24,467 bases of DNA, from NCBI GenBank assembly GCA_018714645.1, contig DVND01000176.1:1-24467 (forward strand), written 5' to 3'. Source of the stretch: Candidatus Avimonoglobus intestinipullorum (GTDB lineage: Bacteria > Bacillota > Clostridia > UBA1381). Each line of letters starts with the position of its first letter. Position 1 is the first letter of the stretch. The notes beneath the pieces were generated by a model that was given only the letters and a program-made list of their open reading frames with translations, did no database searches and was not told the origin of the DNA. Position numbers and translations under genes: made by a program. Of this stretch, positions 15,588-23,623 are shown one piece after another.

Positions 15588-16499
15588 ATGGGATTTTTTG
15601 AGAAATTGAAAAACAGCCTGGGAAAAACGCGCGAGAGCATTTCGGAACAGGTGAACAATGTTTTTAAGGTGTTTGTAAAGATCGACGAGGAATTTTTTGA
15701 AGAGCTGGAAGAAGCGCTGATCATGTCTGATTTGGGCGTGGAGACCTCTGTGGCGATTATCGGACAGCTGCGTGACCGGGTGAAAACAAAACGCATCACG
15801 GACAGCGAGGCGGTAAAAGAGGAATTAAAGCTGGTCATTGGCGACATTTTGCGCGAATTGGACTGCAGCATGCATCTGGAATCCAAGCCGGCAGTGATAC
15901 TGGTGATTGGCGTCAACGGCGTGGGAAAAACCACCAGCATTGGGAAACTGGCAACATTTTATAAAAACCAGGGGAACAAGGTGCTGCTGGCGGCGGCGGA
16001 TACTTTCCGCGCGGCGGCAATCGACCAGTTGGACATCTGGGCGCAGCGGAGCGGATGCGAGATTATCAAGCAGCATGAACATGCAGACCCCGCCGCCGTG
16101 ATTTTTGACGCCTGCAAGGCGGCAAAGGCGCGGGATGCGGACATCCTCATCTGCGACACTGCGGGGCGGCTGCATAATAAGAAAAACCTGATGGCAGAGC
16201 TGGACAAGATTTCACGCGTTATTACGCGGGAACTGCCGGAATCCTCCAGGGAGATCCTGCTGGTGCTTGATGCGACCACAGGGCAGAACGCGCTCAGCCA
16301 AACGCAATTGTTCTCCGAGGTGGCGGACATCAGCGGGATTATCCTCACGAAGCTGGACGGGACTGCCAAGGGCGGCGTTGTTGTTGCAATTTCTGAAGAA
16401 CAGAAAATCCCTGTGAAATTTGTCGGCGTCGGCGAGGGCGTGGACGATTTGCAGGCGTTTGACCCCGATGATTTTGCACGGGCGCTGTTTGAAGAATGA
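15588..16499 (+). CDS. ftsY: Signal recognition particle receptor FtsY
   Basis: FtsY is the membrane-associated GTPase that receives SRP-bound ribosomes for co-translational insertion. The 303-residue product consists of the N and G domains: GVNGVGKT (G1) at 108-115, DTFRAAA at 138-144, DTAGR (G3) at 190-194 and TKLD (G4) at 254-257. There is no long acidic A domain; only a short amphipathic N-terminus (MGFFEKLKNSLGKTRE) is present, which could bind the membrane. I choose ATG 15588, seven bases after AAAGGGA (15574-15580); ATG 15585 and TTG 15582 are alternatives. It lies 14 bp after smc, as in Bacillus, but ffh does not follow. Confidence 0.95.
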   Translation: MGFFEKLKNSLGKTRESISEQVNNVFKVFVKIDEEFFEELEEALIMSDLGVETSVAIIGQLRDRVKTKRITDSEAVKEELKLVIGDILRELDCSMHLESKPAVILVIGVNGVGKTTSIGKLATFYKNQGNKVLLAAADTFRAAAIDQLDIWAQRSGCEIIKQHEHADPAAVIFDACKAAKARDADILICDTAGRLHNKKNLMAELDKISRVITRELPESSREILLVLDATTGQNALSQTQLFSEVADISGIILTKLDGTAKGGVVVAISEEQKIPVKFVGVGEGVDDLQAFDPDDFARALFEE

Positions 16500-16768
16500 T
16501 TGGAAAGATTGCACTGGTGCTTGCGGCTTGGAATGCGGTTGTTTTTCTGATTTATGGGATAGATAAATGGAAAGCGGTGCATGAACGGCGGCGGATCAGA
16601 GAGCGGACGCTGATTTGGATGGCTTTTTTGCTGGGCGGCATCGGTGCGTTTTTGGGGATGCAGGTATTCCACCATAAGACCAGGCAGGTGAAATTTGTGA
16701 TCCTTGTACCGCTGGCAATTGTGATAAATGCGGCGTTGGCCGGAATATGTATTTGGAAGTGGATGTAA
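16496..16768 (+). CDS. DUF1294 family small membrane protein
   Basis: The 90-residue product matches the DUF1294 pattern: an N-terminal hydrophobic helix (about 4-22) running into the conserved YGIDKWKA, a basic stretch RRRIRERTL, a glycine-rich helix (about 41-58, FLLGGIGAFLGMQVFHHKT) and a third helix (about 66-86). No function is established for the family that I can name. It is presumably in the cytoplasmic membrane. Its ATG overlaps the ftsY stop by four bases, so it is translated with ftsY. Confidence 0.85.
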   Translation: MIGKIALVLAAWNAVVFLIYGIDKWKAVHERRRIRERTLIWMAFLLGGIGAFLGMQVFHHKTRQVKFVILVPLAIVINAALAGICIWKWM

Positions 16769-16770
16769 AG

Positions 16771-17205
16771 ATGATTAAGCGTGCAGGATTGCAGGATGCC
16801 GCTGTTGTGGCAAAAATGGCTGCCCGGCTGTGGGATACGCGTGTGGATGAAGAATTAAAAGCGCTTTTTTGCGGATTGATTGCATCCCGGGAGGCGGCGG
16901 TATTTCTCGCATATGAGGCACAAGAGGCGGCAGGTTTTGCGCAGTGCCAGCTGCGGCACGATTATGTGGAAGGTACGCACACCAGCCCTGTGGGATATTT
17001 AGAAGGGATTTATGTGGAGGAAGCATTCCGGCGGCGCGGGGTCGCTTTACAGCTTTTAAAAGCTTGCGAGAATTGGGCGCGCGGGCTGGGATGTGTGGAG
17101 TTTGCGAGCGACTGCGAATTAGAAAATAAAGAAAGCTTCGGGTTCCATCTGGCCGCCGGATTTTCAGAAAAAAACCGGATTATCTGTTTCTCAAAAGAAT
17201 TATAA
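16771..17205 (+). CDS. GNAT acetyltransferase resembling aminoglycoside 6'-N-acetyltransferase
   Basis: The 144-residue product is a GCN5-related acetyltransferase. The stretch from about residue 68 (YVEGTHTSPVGYLEGIYV), the acetyl-CoA binding RRRGVALQLL near residue 90, GCVEFASDCELEN near residue 110 and the end ICFSKEL closely resemble, from memory, the chromosomal AAC(6')-I group, which is also about 145 residues long. Those enzymes acetylate the 6'-amino group of kanamycin- and tobramycin-type aminoglycosides. Here the substrate is unproven and could be a cell metabolite or protein. I choose ATG 16771 because it starts two bases after the DUF1294 stop and gives the family-like MIKRA; ATG 16747 would overlap that gene. 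The ribosome binding site is weak. A terminator follows at once. Confidence 0.8.
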   Translation: MIKRAGLQDAAVVAKMAARLWDTRVDEELKALFCGLIASREAAVFLAYEAQEAAGFAQCQLRHDYVEGTHTSPVGYLEGIYVEEAFRRRGVALQLLKACENWARGLGCVEFASDCELENKESFGFHLAAGFSEKNRIICFSKEL

Positions 17206-17225
17206 CCGCCATACGGCGGTTTTTT
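17204..17225 (+). terminator. terminator of the rnc-smc-ftsY block
   Basis: AACCGCC (17204-17210) and GGCGGTT (17215-17221) form a 7-bp stem with the tetraloop ATAC, followed by a run of six T. The stem begins within the stop codon of the acetyltransferase gene. Confidence 0.92.
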
Positions 17226-17247
17226 GCTGCACAGAATCTGGGATGCC

Positions 17248-17277
17248 GTATAGTTCTTCCTTTGGTTGGCAACAATA
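17248..17277 (+). promoter_or_regulatory. sigma-F-like (forespore) promoter of gpr
   Basis: GTATA (17248-17252) fits the GYATA -35 and GGCAACAATA (17268-17277) fits every fixed position of the GGnnAnAnTR -10 recalled for B. subtilis sigma-F, with a 15-bp spacer. The start would be near 17284, just before the ribosome binding site. B. subtilis gpr is known to be expressed in the forespore under sigma-F and sigma-G. Confidence 0.6.
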
Positions 17278-17304
17278 ACAAAAAACAGAAAGGCGGGATG
17301 CGAG

Positions 17305-18243
17305 ATGGCAGCGATCAGGACAGACCTTGCGCTGGAAGCGCATGAAATGTGCGCTGAGGAGGCGGAGGAAGAGCGGAAAATAGATGGGGTGTCAGTGGAT
17401 ATTCAGCAGGAGGAAAGCATCAGCGTGACCCGGATCATGATTGAAAATGAAAAGGGGGAAGCGGCTCTGGGGAAACCCAGGGGGACATACGTCACGATTG
17501 AAGCCCCCGATATTAAATACAGCGTGGAAGCGTATGAAAAAACCTGTATGCGCATTGCGGAGGAGCTGCGTAAAATGGCGGATATCCGGGAGGATACAGT
17601 GACATTGGTGGTAGGGCTGGGGAACAAACAGATTACGCCGGACGCGCTGGGGCCGGACGTGGTCTCCAAATTGATGGTGACGAACCATATGCGCAAGCAT
17701 ATGCAGGAATATCTTGACGAGGGCATCAGCTCCGTCTGCGCCATTGCCCCGGGGGTGCTGGGCACGACGGGGATGGAGACGGCGGAAATTATAAAAGGCG
17801 TGGTGGAGCAGGTGCATCCGGGGCTGGTGATTGCCGTGGATGCGCTGGCGTCGCGCAGCCTTGACAGGATCAGCACCACCATCCAGATTGCCGACACGGG
17901 CATCAACCCAGGCGCGGGGGTGGAAAATAACCGCGAAGGGCTGAATGAGGAAACCATCGGGACAAAGGTGATCGCCATCGGCGTGCCCACGGTGGTGGAC
18001 GCGGCGACCATCGCCAGCGACAGTATTGATATGGCAATGGCGGATTTGGACGAGGAAATGCAGGATGTAGAAAAGCAAAACCTGATCCGCAGCGCTCTTT
18101 CCAAAAATATCGGCGGGTTGATGGTCACGCCGAAGGACATTGATTTAGTCATTGAAAAGACGTCTAAGACCGTCGCCAACGGAATTAATCTGGCCCTGCA
18201 TAAAAATATGACGTTTGAGGAAATAGAACGTTTTGTCGGTTGA
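17305..18243 (+). CDS. gpr: Germination protease GPR
   Basis: GPR is made in the forespore and degrades small acid-soluble spore proteins (SASPs) during germination. The 312-residue product has the family's two active-site aspartates, D113 in ITPDALGP and D179 in VDALASRS, 66 residues apart as in the Bacillus enzyme, plus APGVLGTTGMETAEIIKG. RTDLA, the mature N-terminus region in Bacillus, is at residue 5, so the propeptide is very short. I choose ATG 17305, seven bases after AAAGGCGGG (17289-17297). A TTG at 17266 would give a longer propeptide but lies upstream of the predicted transcript start. The gene shows that the organism can sporulate. SASP genes and spoIIP are not seen nearby. Confidence 0.94.
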   Translation: MAAIRTDLALEAHEMCAEEAEEERKIDGVSVDIQQEESISVTRIMIENEKGEAALGKPRGTYVTIEAPDIKYSVEAYEKTCMRIAEELRKMADIREDTVTLVVGLGNKQITPDALGPDVVSKLMVTNHMRKHMQEYLDEGISSVCAIAPGVLGTTGMETAEIIKGVVEQVHPGLVIAVDALASRSLDRISTTIQIADTGINPGAGVENNREGLNEETIGTKVIAIGVPTVVDAATIASDSIDMAMADLDEEMQDVEKQNLIRSALSKNIGGLMVTPKDIDLVIEKTSKTVANGINLALHKNMTFEEIERFVG

Positions 18244-18268
18244 CAGATGTTGTTTTTCGCGGTAAAAT
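18240..18268 (+). promoter_or_regulatory. sigma-A promoter of the M16 peptidase pair
   Basis: A perfect TTGACA (18240-18245), a 17-bp spacer and TAAAAT (18263-18268) use the same hexamers as the nifS promoter. The -35 box contains the gpr stop codon. The start would be near 18275, just before AAAAGGAG (18283-18290). Confidence 0.8.
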
Positions 18269-18298
18269 GATACTATTCTGAGAAAAGGAGACAGGGAA

Positions 18299-19573
18299 AT
18301 GATTGATTCGGTTCAAATAAATCATAATATCACATTCTATTATATCCCGATGCAGAAGCTGAAAACGACGACGTTTGGCCTGTACATCCACAGGCCGCTC
18401 TGCGAGGCGGAAGTGACGATGAACGCGGTTTTGCCATATGTATTGAAGCGCGGCTGCGGCTTATGCAGGGATGCGGCGGAGGTCGCGCGGTACCTGGAGG
18501 AGCTGTACGGCGCAAAGCTGCATGTGGGCGTCACAAAAAAAGGCGACAACCAGACCATTGTGTTTGATGCGGAGACGATTTCCGACTGTTACGCGCCGGC
18601 AGGGGAGCAGCTGTCAAAGGGGGTTATGGAATTGCTGCTGTCCATCCTATTGGATCCTGTGCTGAAAGACGGTGCGTTTGACGGGGAATATGTGGCGCAG
18701 GAAAAGGCGAATGCCGCCGACCGCATTGAAAGCCTGATGAACGACAAGCGCGCTTATGCACGTATGCGGTGCATTGAGGAAATGTGCAAGGGGCGGCCGT
18801 ATGAGCTGTCGGCGCTGGGACGTACGGAGGATATGGATGGAATCGATGCAAAAAGCCTGTATGAACATTATAAAAAGGTGATTCCGTCTTCTGTGATTGA
18901 TATTTTTGTCTGCGGCGACGCGGATATGCAATTGATTGAGCAAACCATCCGGGAGAAAATAAGGGGTATTTCGTTTACCGATGCGAACCTGACAAAAACA
19001 CAGATTCTGACACGGGACGGGGATATTAAAAAGGTTACGGAACGCATGGAAGTCACGCAGGGCAAGCTGGCGGTGGGATTCCGCACGAATGTGAAACCGG
19101 CGGATAAAGAATTCTGGGCGCTGGTGGTGGCGAACAGTGTTTTTGGCGCAGGCACGCATTCCAAGCTGTTCAACAATGTCCGCGAGAAGCTGAGCCTGGC
19201 GTATTACGCATCCAGCCAGATTGAGCGGTTTAACGGATTGTTGGTCGTGAACGCAGGGATTGAATTTTCCAATTTCCAAAAGGCGTATGATGAAATCCTG
19301 GCACAGTTTGAGGCGGTGAAAAAGGGCGAAGTGACGGATATGGAGTATGAATCCAGTATCAAGACAATCATTAACAGCCTGAATTCCTACGATGATGACC
19401 AGCGGTACATGCGCAATTTCTATCTGGACCAGTCGATTGCGCAAACCGGCTGCGATTTAGAGGAATATAAAGCGCGGATTAAAGCCGTGACGAAGCAGGA
19501 TTGTATCGATGTATTCCAAAAGGTGGAATTGGATACGGTCTATTTTCTGGCGGGAGAGGGGGATGCGCAATGA
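18299..19573 (+). CDS. M16-family peptidase-like protein (YmfF/YfmF type), zinc site absent
   Basis: The 424-residue product has the M16 architecture: an N-terminal half with LCEAEVTMNAVLPYVLKRG and a C-terminal half with FGAGTHSKLFNNVREKLSLAYYASS, which matches the R/Y-containing substrate-binding region of the family. The HxxEH zinc motif is not present, so this is the non-catalytic partner. In Bacillus-type pairs (ymfF-ymfH) databases label it as associated with EF-P 5-aminopentanol modification. ATG 18299 follows AAAAGGAG by eight bases. Its TGA overlaps the start of the catalytic partner, so a heterodimer made in equal amounts is likely. The gene name is left open because the Bacillus naming is inconsistent. 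Confidence 0.88.
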   Translation: MIDSVQINHNITFYYIPMQKLKTTTFGLYIHRPLCEAEVTMNAVLPYVLKRGCGLCRDAAEVARYLEELYGAKLHVGVTKKGDNQTIVFDAETISDCYAPAGEQLSKGVMELLLSILLDPVLKDGAFDGEYVAQEKANAADRIESLMNDKRAYARMRCIEEMCKGRPYELSALGRTEDMDGIDAKSLYEHYKKVIPSSVIDIFVCGDADMQLIEQTIREKIRGISFTDANLTKTQILTRDGDIKKVTERMEVTQGKLAVGFRTNVKPADKEFWALVVANSVFGAGTHSKLFNNVREKLSLAYYASSQIERFNGLLVVNAGIEFSNFQKAYDEILAQFEAVKKGEVTDMEYESSIKTIINSLNSYDDDQRYMRNFYLDQSIAQTGCDLEEYKARIKAVTKQDCIDVFQKVELDTVYFLAGEGDAQ

Positions 19574-20862
19574 TGAAGCTTGCGAAGAAAGAAAATCAAC
19601 AGACGCGGGAAACGCTATATTTTGGGACCCATCCCAGCGGTTTGAAGATTTACCTGATGCCGCGAAAAGGCTACAGCCAGAATTACGCGATATTTGGGAC
19701 GCGCTACGGGTCGGTGGATTCGGAATTTGTGGTGCCGGGAGACAAAACCGCCACGGCTGTCCCGGATGGGATTGCCCATTTCCTGGAGCACAAGATGTTT
19801 GACCAGCCGGACGGAAGCAATGTATTTGATGCATTTTCAAAATATGGCGGAAATGCGAATGCGTTTACCAGCTTTAATATGACGGCATATTTATTTTCGG
19901 CTACAGAATATCTGCATGATAATTTGCGCGTGCTGATGGACTATGTACAGAAGCCACATTTCACCAATGAGAGCGTGCAGAAGGAGCAGGGGATTATCGG
20001 GCAGGAAATCCGCATGTATGACGACAATGCGGGCTGGAAGGTGTTTTTCAATTTTCTGGGCTGCCTCTATCAGAACAATCCTGTTAAAAAAGAGATTGCC
20101 GGGACGATTGAGAGCATTTCAAAAATTGATGCGGAGCTGCTGTATAAGTGCTACAATACGTTTTACAACCTTTCCAATATGCTGTTGTTTGTCACGGGCG
20201 ATTTTGATGTGGAGGAAACGCTTCAGGTTATCGAGGGCAGTATTATAAAAAATGATCCGTTTGAGGGGCGGATTGAGCGGATTTATCCCGAGGAACCGGA
20301 AGCGGTGGCAAAGCGGTATCATGAACAGAAGCTGAGCGTTTCCATGCCCCTGTTCATGTGCGGATTTAAGGATAATGATATCGGGTACGGCGGCGAGAAA
20401 CTGCTGAAAAAGACCATTGAAACGGAAATTTTAATTGAGATGCTGTTTGGGAAAAGCTCGGAGCTGTACAATACATTATATAACGAAGGATTGATCAATG
20501 CGAATTTCAACGCGGAATACAATCCGCAGATTGATTATGGATTTACGTCTTTCGATGGGGAATCCAAAGACCCGAAGGCAGTATTTGACCGGATGCTGGA
20601 AAAGGTGCACACCTTGCGGGAGAAGGGGCTGTCCCGCATGGATTTTGAGCGCATTAAAAAGGTTATATGGGGGCGGTATATCCGTTCGTACAATGATATT
20701 GAAGAGTATGCGCATGCATTTTTATCCATGCAGTTTGCCGATATTGACTATTTTTCTTATGATGCGGTATATAAAACGGTGACCTTTGAGGATGTGGAAC
20801 GGCGCTTCCGGGCGCATTTTGACCCGGAATATGCGGCGTTGTCCGTTGTGAACCCGGTTTGA
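19570..20862 (+). CDS. M16-family zinc peptidase (YmfH/YfmH type)
   Basis: The 430-residue product is the catalytic half of the M16 pair. The inverted zinc motif H70-F-L-E73-H74 is intact in GIAHFLEHKMFDQPDG, with a distal glutamate, most likely E146 in GIIGQEIRMY. The C-terminal half has SSELYNTLYNEGLINANF, the counterpart of the substrate-binding arm. Start ATG 19570 overlaps the stop of the previous gene (ATGA); ATG 19573 is an equal alternative, and GAGAGGGGG lies just upstream. Family members are cytoplasmic; the substrate is not established from sequence. A bidirectional terminator lies between it and the convergent pnp. Confidence 0.9.
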   Translation: MMKLAKKENQQTRETLYFGTHPSGLKIYLMPRKGYSQNYAIFGTRYGSVDSEFVVPGDKTATAVPDGIAHFLEHKMFDQPDGSNVFDAFSKYGGNANAFTSFNMTAYLFSATEYLHDNLRVLMDYVQKPHFTNESVQKEQGIIGQEIRMYDDNAGWKVFFNFLGCLYQNNPVKKEIAGTIESISKIDAELLYKCYNTFYNLSNMLLFVTGDFDVEETLQVIEGSIIKNDPFEGRIERIYPEEPEAVAKRYHEQKLSVSMPLFMCGFKDNDIGYGGEKLLKKTIETEILIEMLFGKSSELYNTLYNEGLINANFNAEYNPQIDYGFTSFDGESKDPKAVFDRMLEKVHTLREKGLSRMDFERIKKVIWGRYIRSYNDIEEYAHAFLSMQFADIDYFSYDAVYKTVTFEDVERRFRAHFDPEYAALSVVNPV

Positions 20863-20946
20863 TGCGTATTGTTTGGAATAAAAAATATGGGAGCGGCCTT
20901 GTGGTTTGCTGGAAGCAAAAGTAGGGGGTTCCAATTTGAGCATATA

Positions 20947-20976
20947 AAAAACAGAGGGCGGAAGCCCTCTGTTTTT
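20947..20976. terminator. Shared bidirectional terminator between ymfH-type gene and pnp
   Basis: A perfect 13-bp stem (20947-20959 with 20964-20976) is closed by the GGAA tetraloop, with A and T runs on the two arms. It lies three bases past the pnp stop and 84 bases past the M16 gene, so it serves both convergent transcripts. The 84 bases before it show no gene. Confidence 0.93.
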
Positions 20977-20979
20977 ACA

Positions 20980-23178
20980 TTATTCTTCTGTTTTTTCTGC
21001 GCTTTCTTTTTGACTGTGTTCATCACGTCCATGGAATACTCTGGGGCGCGGCGCACGGCGGCGCCGGTGTTCTTCCTCTTTTCCCGCCTCAAGCTCTTCT
21101 TTTGGAAGGGTGTCCTTATGGGACAGGCTGATTTTGCCGGTTTTGGCGTCAATGTCCATAACCTTAACTTTCAGCATTTGCCCAACCTGGACAACATCTT
21201 CGACCTTTTCAACACGCTTATTTGCAAGCTTTGAAATGTGGCACAGGCCATCCTTGCCCGGCAGGATTTCAACAAATGCGCCGAATGCGGTGATGGTCTT
21301 GACCTCGCCTTCATAGATTTCACCGATTTCAGGTTCTTTGACGATCAGTTCGATTGCCCGGATTGCAGCATCTCCGGATTCCTGGTCAACAGCAAAGATA
21401 TAGATGGTGCCATCGTCCTCAATGTCAATTTTCGCGCCGGTGTCGGCAACGATTTTCTGGATGACTTTGCCGCCCGTACCAATGACATCGCGGATTTTTT
21501 CAGGGTCAATGTGCATGGTGCTGACCTTCGGCGCATAGGGCGACAGATGGTCGCGCACTTCCGGAATCGCCTTGAGCAGGACTTCATCGATGATATAATA
21601 GCGCGCATCGCGGGTTTTGCGCAATGCTTCCTCAATCACTTCGTAGGGGAGGCCGTCGTTCTTGATATCCACTTGGATGGAGGTGATGCCTTTTTTTGTC
21701 CCGGCAACTTTAAAATCCATCTCGCCGTAGAAATCTTCCAGCCCCTGGATATCTACCATAGTGGTAAAACCGTCGTCTGTGGTGATGAGCCCGCAGGAAA
21801 TCCCTGCAACAGGCGCTTTGATCGGTACGCCGGCAGCCATCAGCGCCAGCGTGGAACCGCAGACGCTGCCCTGGGAGGTGGAGCCGTTGGAGCTCAGCAC
21901 TTCCGAAACAGTACGGATTGCATATGGGAATTCTTCCTCTGTCGGCAGTACCGGCACCAGTGACCGTTCTGCCAATGCGCCATGGCCGATTTCACGCCGC
22001 CCCGGACCTCTGGAGGGGCGGGTTTCGCCCACGGAATAGGACGGGAAATTATAGTGGTGCATGTATCGTTTTGACTCTTCTTCATCGATGCCGTCCAAGC
22101 GCTGCATTTCCGCCAGCGGCGCCAGCGTCGCCACCGTCAGCACCTGTGTCTGCCCTCTGGTGAACAGGCCGGACCCGTGGGTTCTGGGCAGTAAATCCAC
22201 CTCTGCTGAGAGCGGGCGGATTTGGTCTAAGCTCCTGCCGTCCACGCGGCGGCCTTCATGCAGCCATGCCCGCACGATTTCTTTCTGCATTTTATAGAGG
22301 ATTTCACCGATTTCCTCTGTGATATTGGGGAACTCCTCTGACAGCTTCTCGATCAATTCATCTGTGATAACGCCCATGCGTTCGTCGCGGATGTTCTTAT
22401 CATCTGTGTCCAGCGCATACTGGATTTTTTCATAAGCAATCGCCTTGATTGCATCCCACAATTCCTGATTGATTGTATGCGCTTCATATTTAAATTTTTC
22501 TTTTCCGATTTCAGCCTGGATGCCTTCAATAAATTTGCAAAGTTCAATGATTTCTTTATGGGCGAATTTGATGCCCTCCAGCATGACGGATTCTTCCACT
22601 TCATTTGCGCCCGCTTCAATCATGACGACTTTGTGCTTGGTGCCGGCAACCGTCACCAGCATTTCGGATTGTTCGCGCTGTGCAACAGTCGGGTTGATGA
22701 CGTATTCGCCGTCTACCAGCCCCAGCCATACGCCGCCGATCGGCCCGTTCCACGGGATGTCAGATATGGAGATGGCGATGGAGGTACCGATCATTGCGGC
22801 AACTTCCGGGGGGTTGTCCTGTTCCACGGAAAGGACAGTGGCAACAACGGTGACGTCATTGCGCAGGTCGGACGGGAACAGCGGGCGGATCGGCCGGTCG
22901 ATGACGCGGCTCGTCAAAATTGCCTTTTCGGAGGGCTTGCCCTCACGTTTGATATATCCGCCGGGGATTTTGCCGACAGAGTACAGCTTTTCCTCATAGT
23001 CCACGCTCAGGGGAAAGAAGTCAATCCCCTCCCGCGGCGTCCTGGATGCCGTGACGTTTACCATGACTACCGTATCGCCGTAGCGGACGAGGCAGTGCCC
23101 GTTTGCGAGCATCGCCATTTTTCCTGTTTCAATGACCAGCGGGCGGCCCGCCAGGGTCGTTTCAAATTTTCTAAACAT
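20980..23178 (-). CDS. pnp: Polyribonucleotide nucleotidyltransferase (PNPase)
   Basis: PNPase degrades RNA 3' to 5' by phosphorolysis and can add tails. The 732-residue product has two RNase PH-like halves (about 10-140 and 310-540; GPGRREIGHGALAERSL marks the second), an alpha-helical linker, a KH domain near 553-612 (GTGGKVIQKIVADTGAKIDI) and an S1 domain near 620-689 (GEVKTITAFGAFVEILPGKDG). A basic, then acidic, tail of about 43 residues with HRRRRAPRPR follows. I choose the ATG at 23176-23178, seven bases after AGGAG (plus 23186-23190), giving the usual MFRKFE; the frame stays open for 56 more codons up to rpsO but covers the leader hairpins. It is downstream of rpsO, the common bacterial order. 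Confidence 0.96.
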   Translation of the reverse strand: MFRKFETTLAGRPLVIETGKMAMLANGHCLVRYGDTVVMVNVTASRTPREGIDFFPLSVDYEEKLYSVGKIPGGYIKREGKPSEKAILTSRVIDRPIRPLFPSDLRNDVTVVATVLSVEQDNPPEVAAMIGTSIAISISDIPWNGPIGGVWLGLVDGEYVINPTVAQREQSEMLVTVAGTKHKVVMIEAGANEVEESVMLEGIKFAHKEIIELCKFIEGIQAEIGKEKFKYEAHTINQELWDAIKAIAYEKIQYALDTDDKNIRDERMGVITDELIEKLSEEFPNITEEIGEILYKMQKEIVRAWLHEGRRVDGRSLDQIRPLSAEVDLLPRTHGSGLFTRGQTQVLTVATLAPLAEMQRLDGIDEEESKRYMHHYNFPSYSVGETRPSRGPGRREIGHGALAERSLVPVLPTEEEFPYAIRTVSEVLSSNGSTSQGSVCGSTLALMAAGVPIKAPVAGISCGLITTDDGFTTMVDIQGLEDFYGEMDFKVAGTKKGITSIQVDIKNDGLPYEVIEEALRKTRDARYYIIDEVLLKAIPEVRDHLSPYAPKVSTMHIDPEKIRDVIGTGGKVIQKIVADTGAKIDIEDDGTIYIFAVDQESGDAAIRAIELIVKEPEIGEIYEGEVKTITAFGAFVEILPGKDGLCHISKLANKRVEKVEDVVQVGQMLKVKVMDIDAKTGKISLSHKDTLPKEELEAGKEEEHRRRRAPRPRVFHGRDEHSQKESAEKTEE

Positions 23179-23184
23179 ATTTAC

Positions 23185-23278
23185 ACTCCTTTTCTGATGC
23201 GGGGGAGTATTTATTTTAGCAGATAGGCACAAAATTCCGCCCTGATGCGGGATTCTCTGCTTATTTGCTAAATAAATA
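23185..23278 (-). promoter_or_regulatory. pnp leader with long stem and Shine-Dalgarno-sequestering hairpin
   Basis: In the leftward RNA, arms at 23266-23278 and 23208-23221 form a 13-bp stem with one bulge and enclose a second hairpin (23247-23254 with 23233-23240). A separate stem pairs 23204-23208 with 23185-23189, which covers the pnp Shine-Dalgarno site. The 10-mer CTGATGCGGG (plus sense) occurs twice, at 23194-23203 and 23242-23251. In E. coli a pnp leader hairpin is cut by RNase III and used for autoregulation; a similar role here is inference. Confidence 0.5.
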
Positions 23279-23301
23279 TCCGGCCCCCGTGATGAATACG
23301 C

Positions 23302-23338
23302 AAAAGCAAGCGAATATCCCAGGGGACACCCGCTTGCT
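23302..23338 (-). terminator. weak terminator or attenuator between rpsO and pnp
   Basis: Reading leftward, AGCAAGCG pairs with CGCTTGCT (plus 23331-23338 with 23305-23312) around an 18-base loop and is followed by only four T. It lies seven bases after the rpsO stop. It may reduce rather than stop transcription into pnp. Confidence 0.5.
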
Positions 23339-23345
23339 GTTGTCA

Positions 23346-23612
23346 CTATTTTCTTAAGCCCAGTTTTGCAACCAATGAACGATAACGCTCAATATCCTCA
23401 TTCTTCAGATAAGCCAGCAGATTCCGTCTTTTACCGACCATCATCAACAGGCCGCGCCGAGAATGGTGATCCTTCTTGTGGAAGTTCAGGTGCTCGTTGT
23501 TCAGGTGGTTGATCCGCTCCGTTAAAAGCGCAATCTGCACCTCCGGCGAACCTGTGTCCCCCTCATGGGTCGCGTAAGCTGCAATCAGCTCCTGCTTGCG
23601 TTCTTTCGTCAT
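23346..23612 (-). CDS. rpsO: 30S ribosomal protein S15
   Basis: The 88-residue product is S15, an early-binding protein of the small subunit platform that contacts 16S rRNA. It shows the typical GDTGSPEVQIALLTERI, the DHHSRRGLLMMVGKRRNLLAYL core and the end YRSLVAKLGLRK. The start at 23610-23612 lies eight bases from GGAGG (plus 23621-23625); an in-frame GTG at 23621 overlaps that site. It precedes pnp with a hairpin between, and rpmE lies upstream. S15 binding to its own mRNA leader is a known control in several bacteria. Confidence 0.97.
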   Translation of the reverse strand: MTKERKQELIAAYATHEGDTGSPEVQIALLTERINHLNNEHLNFHKKDHHSRRGLLMMVGKRRNLLAYLKNEDIERYRSLVAKLGLRK

Positions 23613-23623
23613 AAGTTTCACCT

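Noticed and set aside
17266..17304. TTG 17266 as the gpr start, giving a Bacillus-like propeptide length.
   Set aside because: It lies upstream of the predicted transcript start and of the AAAGGCGGG ribosome binding site.
23179..23346. An open frame extending pnp upstream by 56 codons to the rpsO stop.
   Set aside because: The extension covers the leader hairpins and the ribosome binding site, and the conserved PNPase N-terminus MFRKFE begins at 23178.
20980..23346. Several open frames on the plus strand across pnp, the longest about 249 codons.
   Set aside because: They lack ribosome binding sites and family motifs and are antisense shadows of a GC-biased conserved gene.
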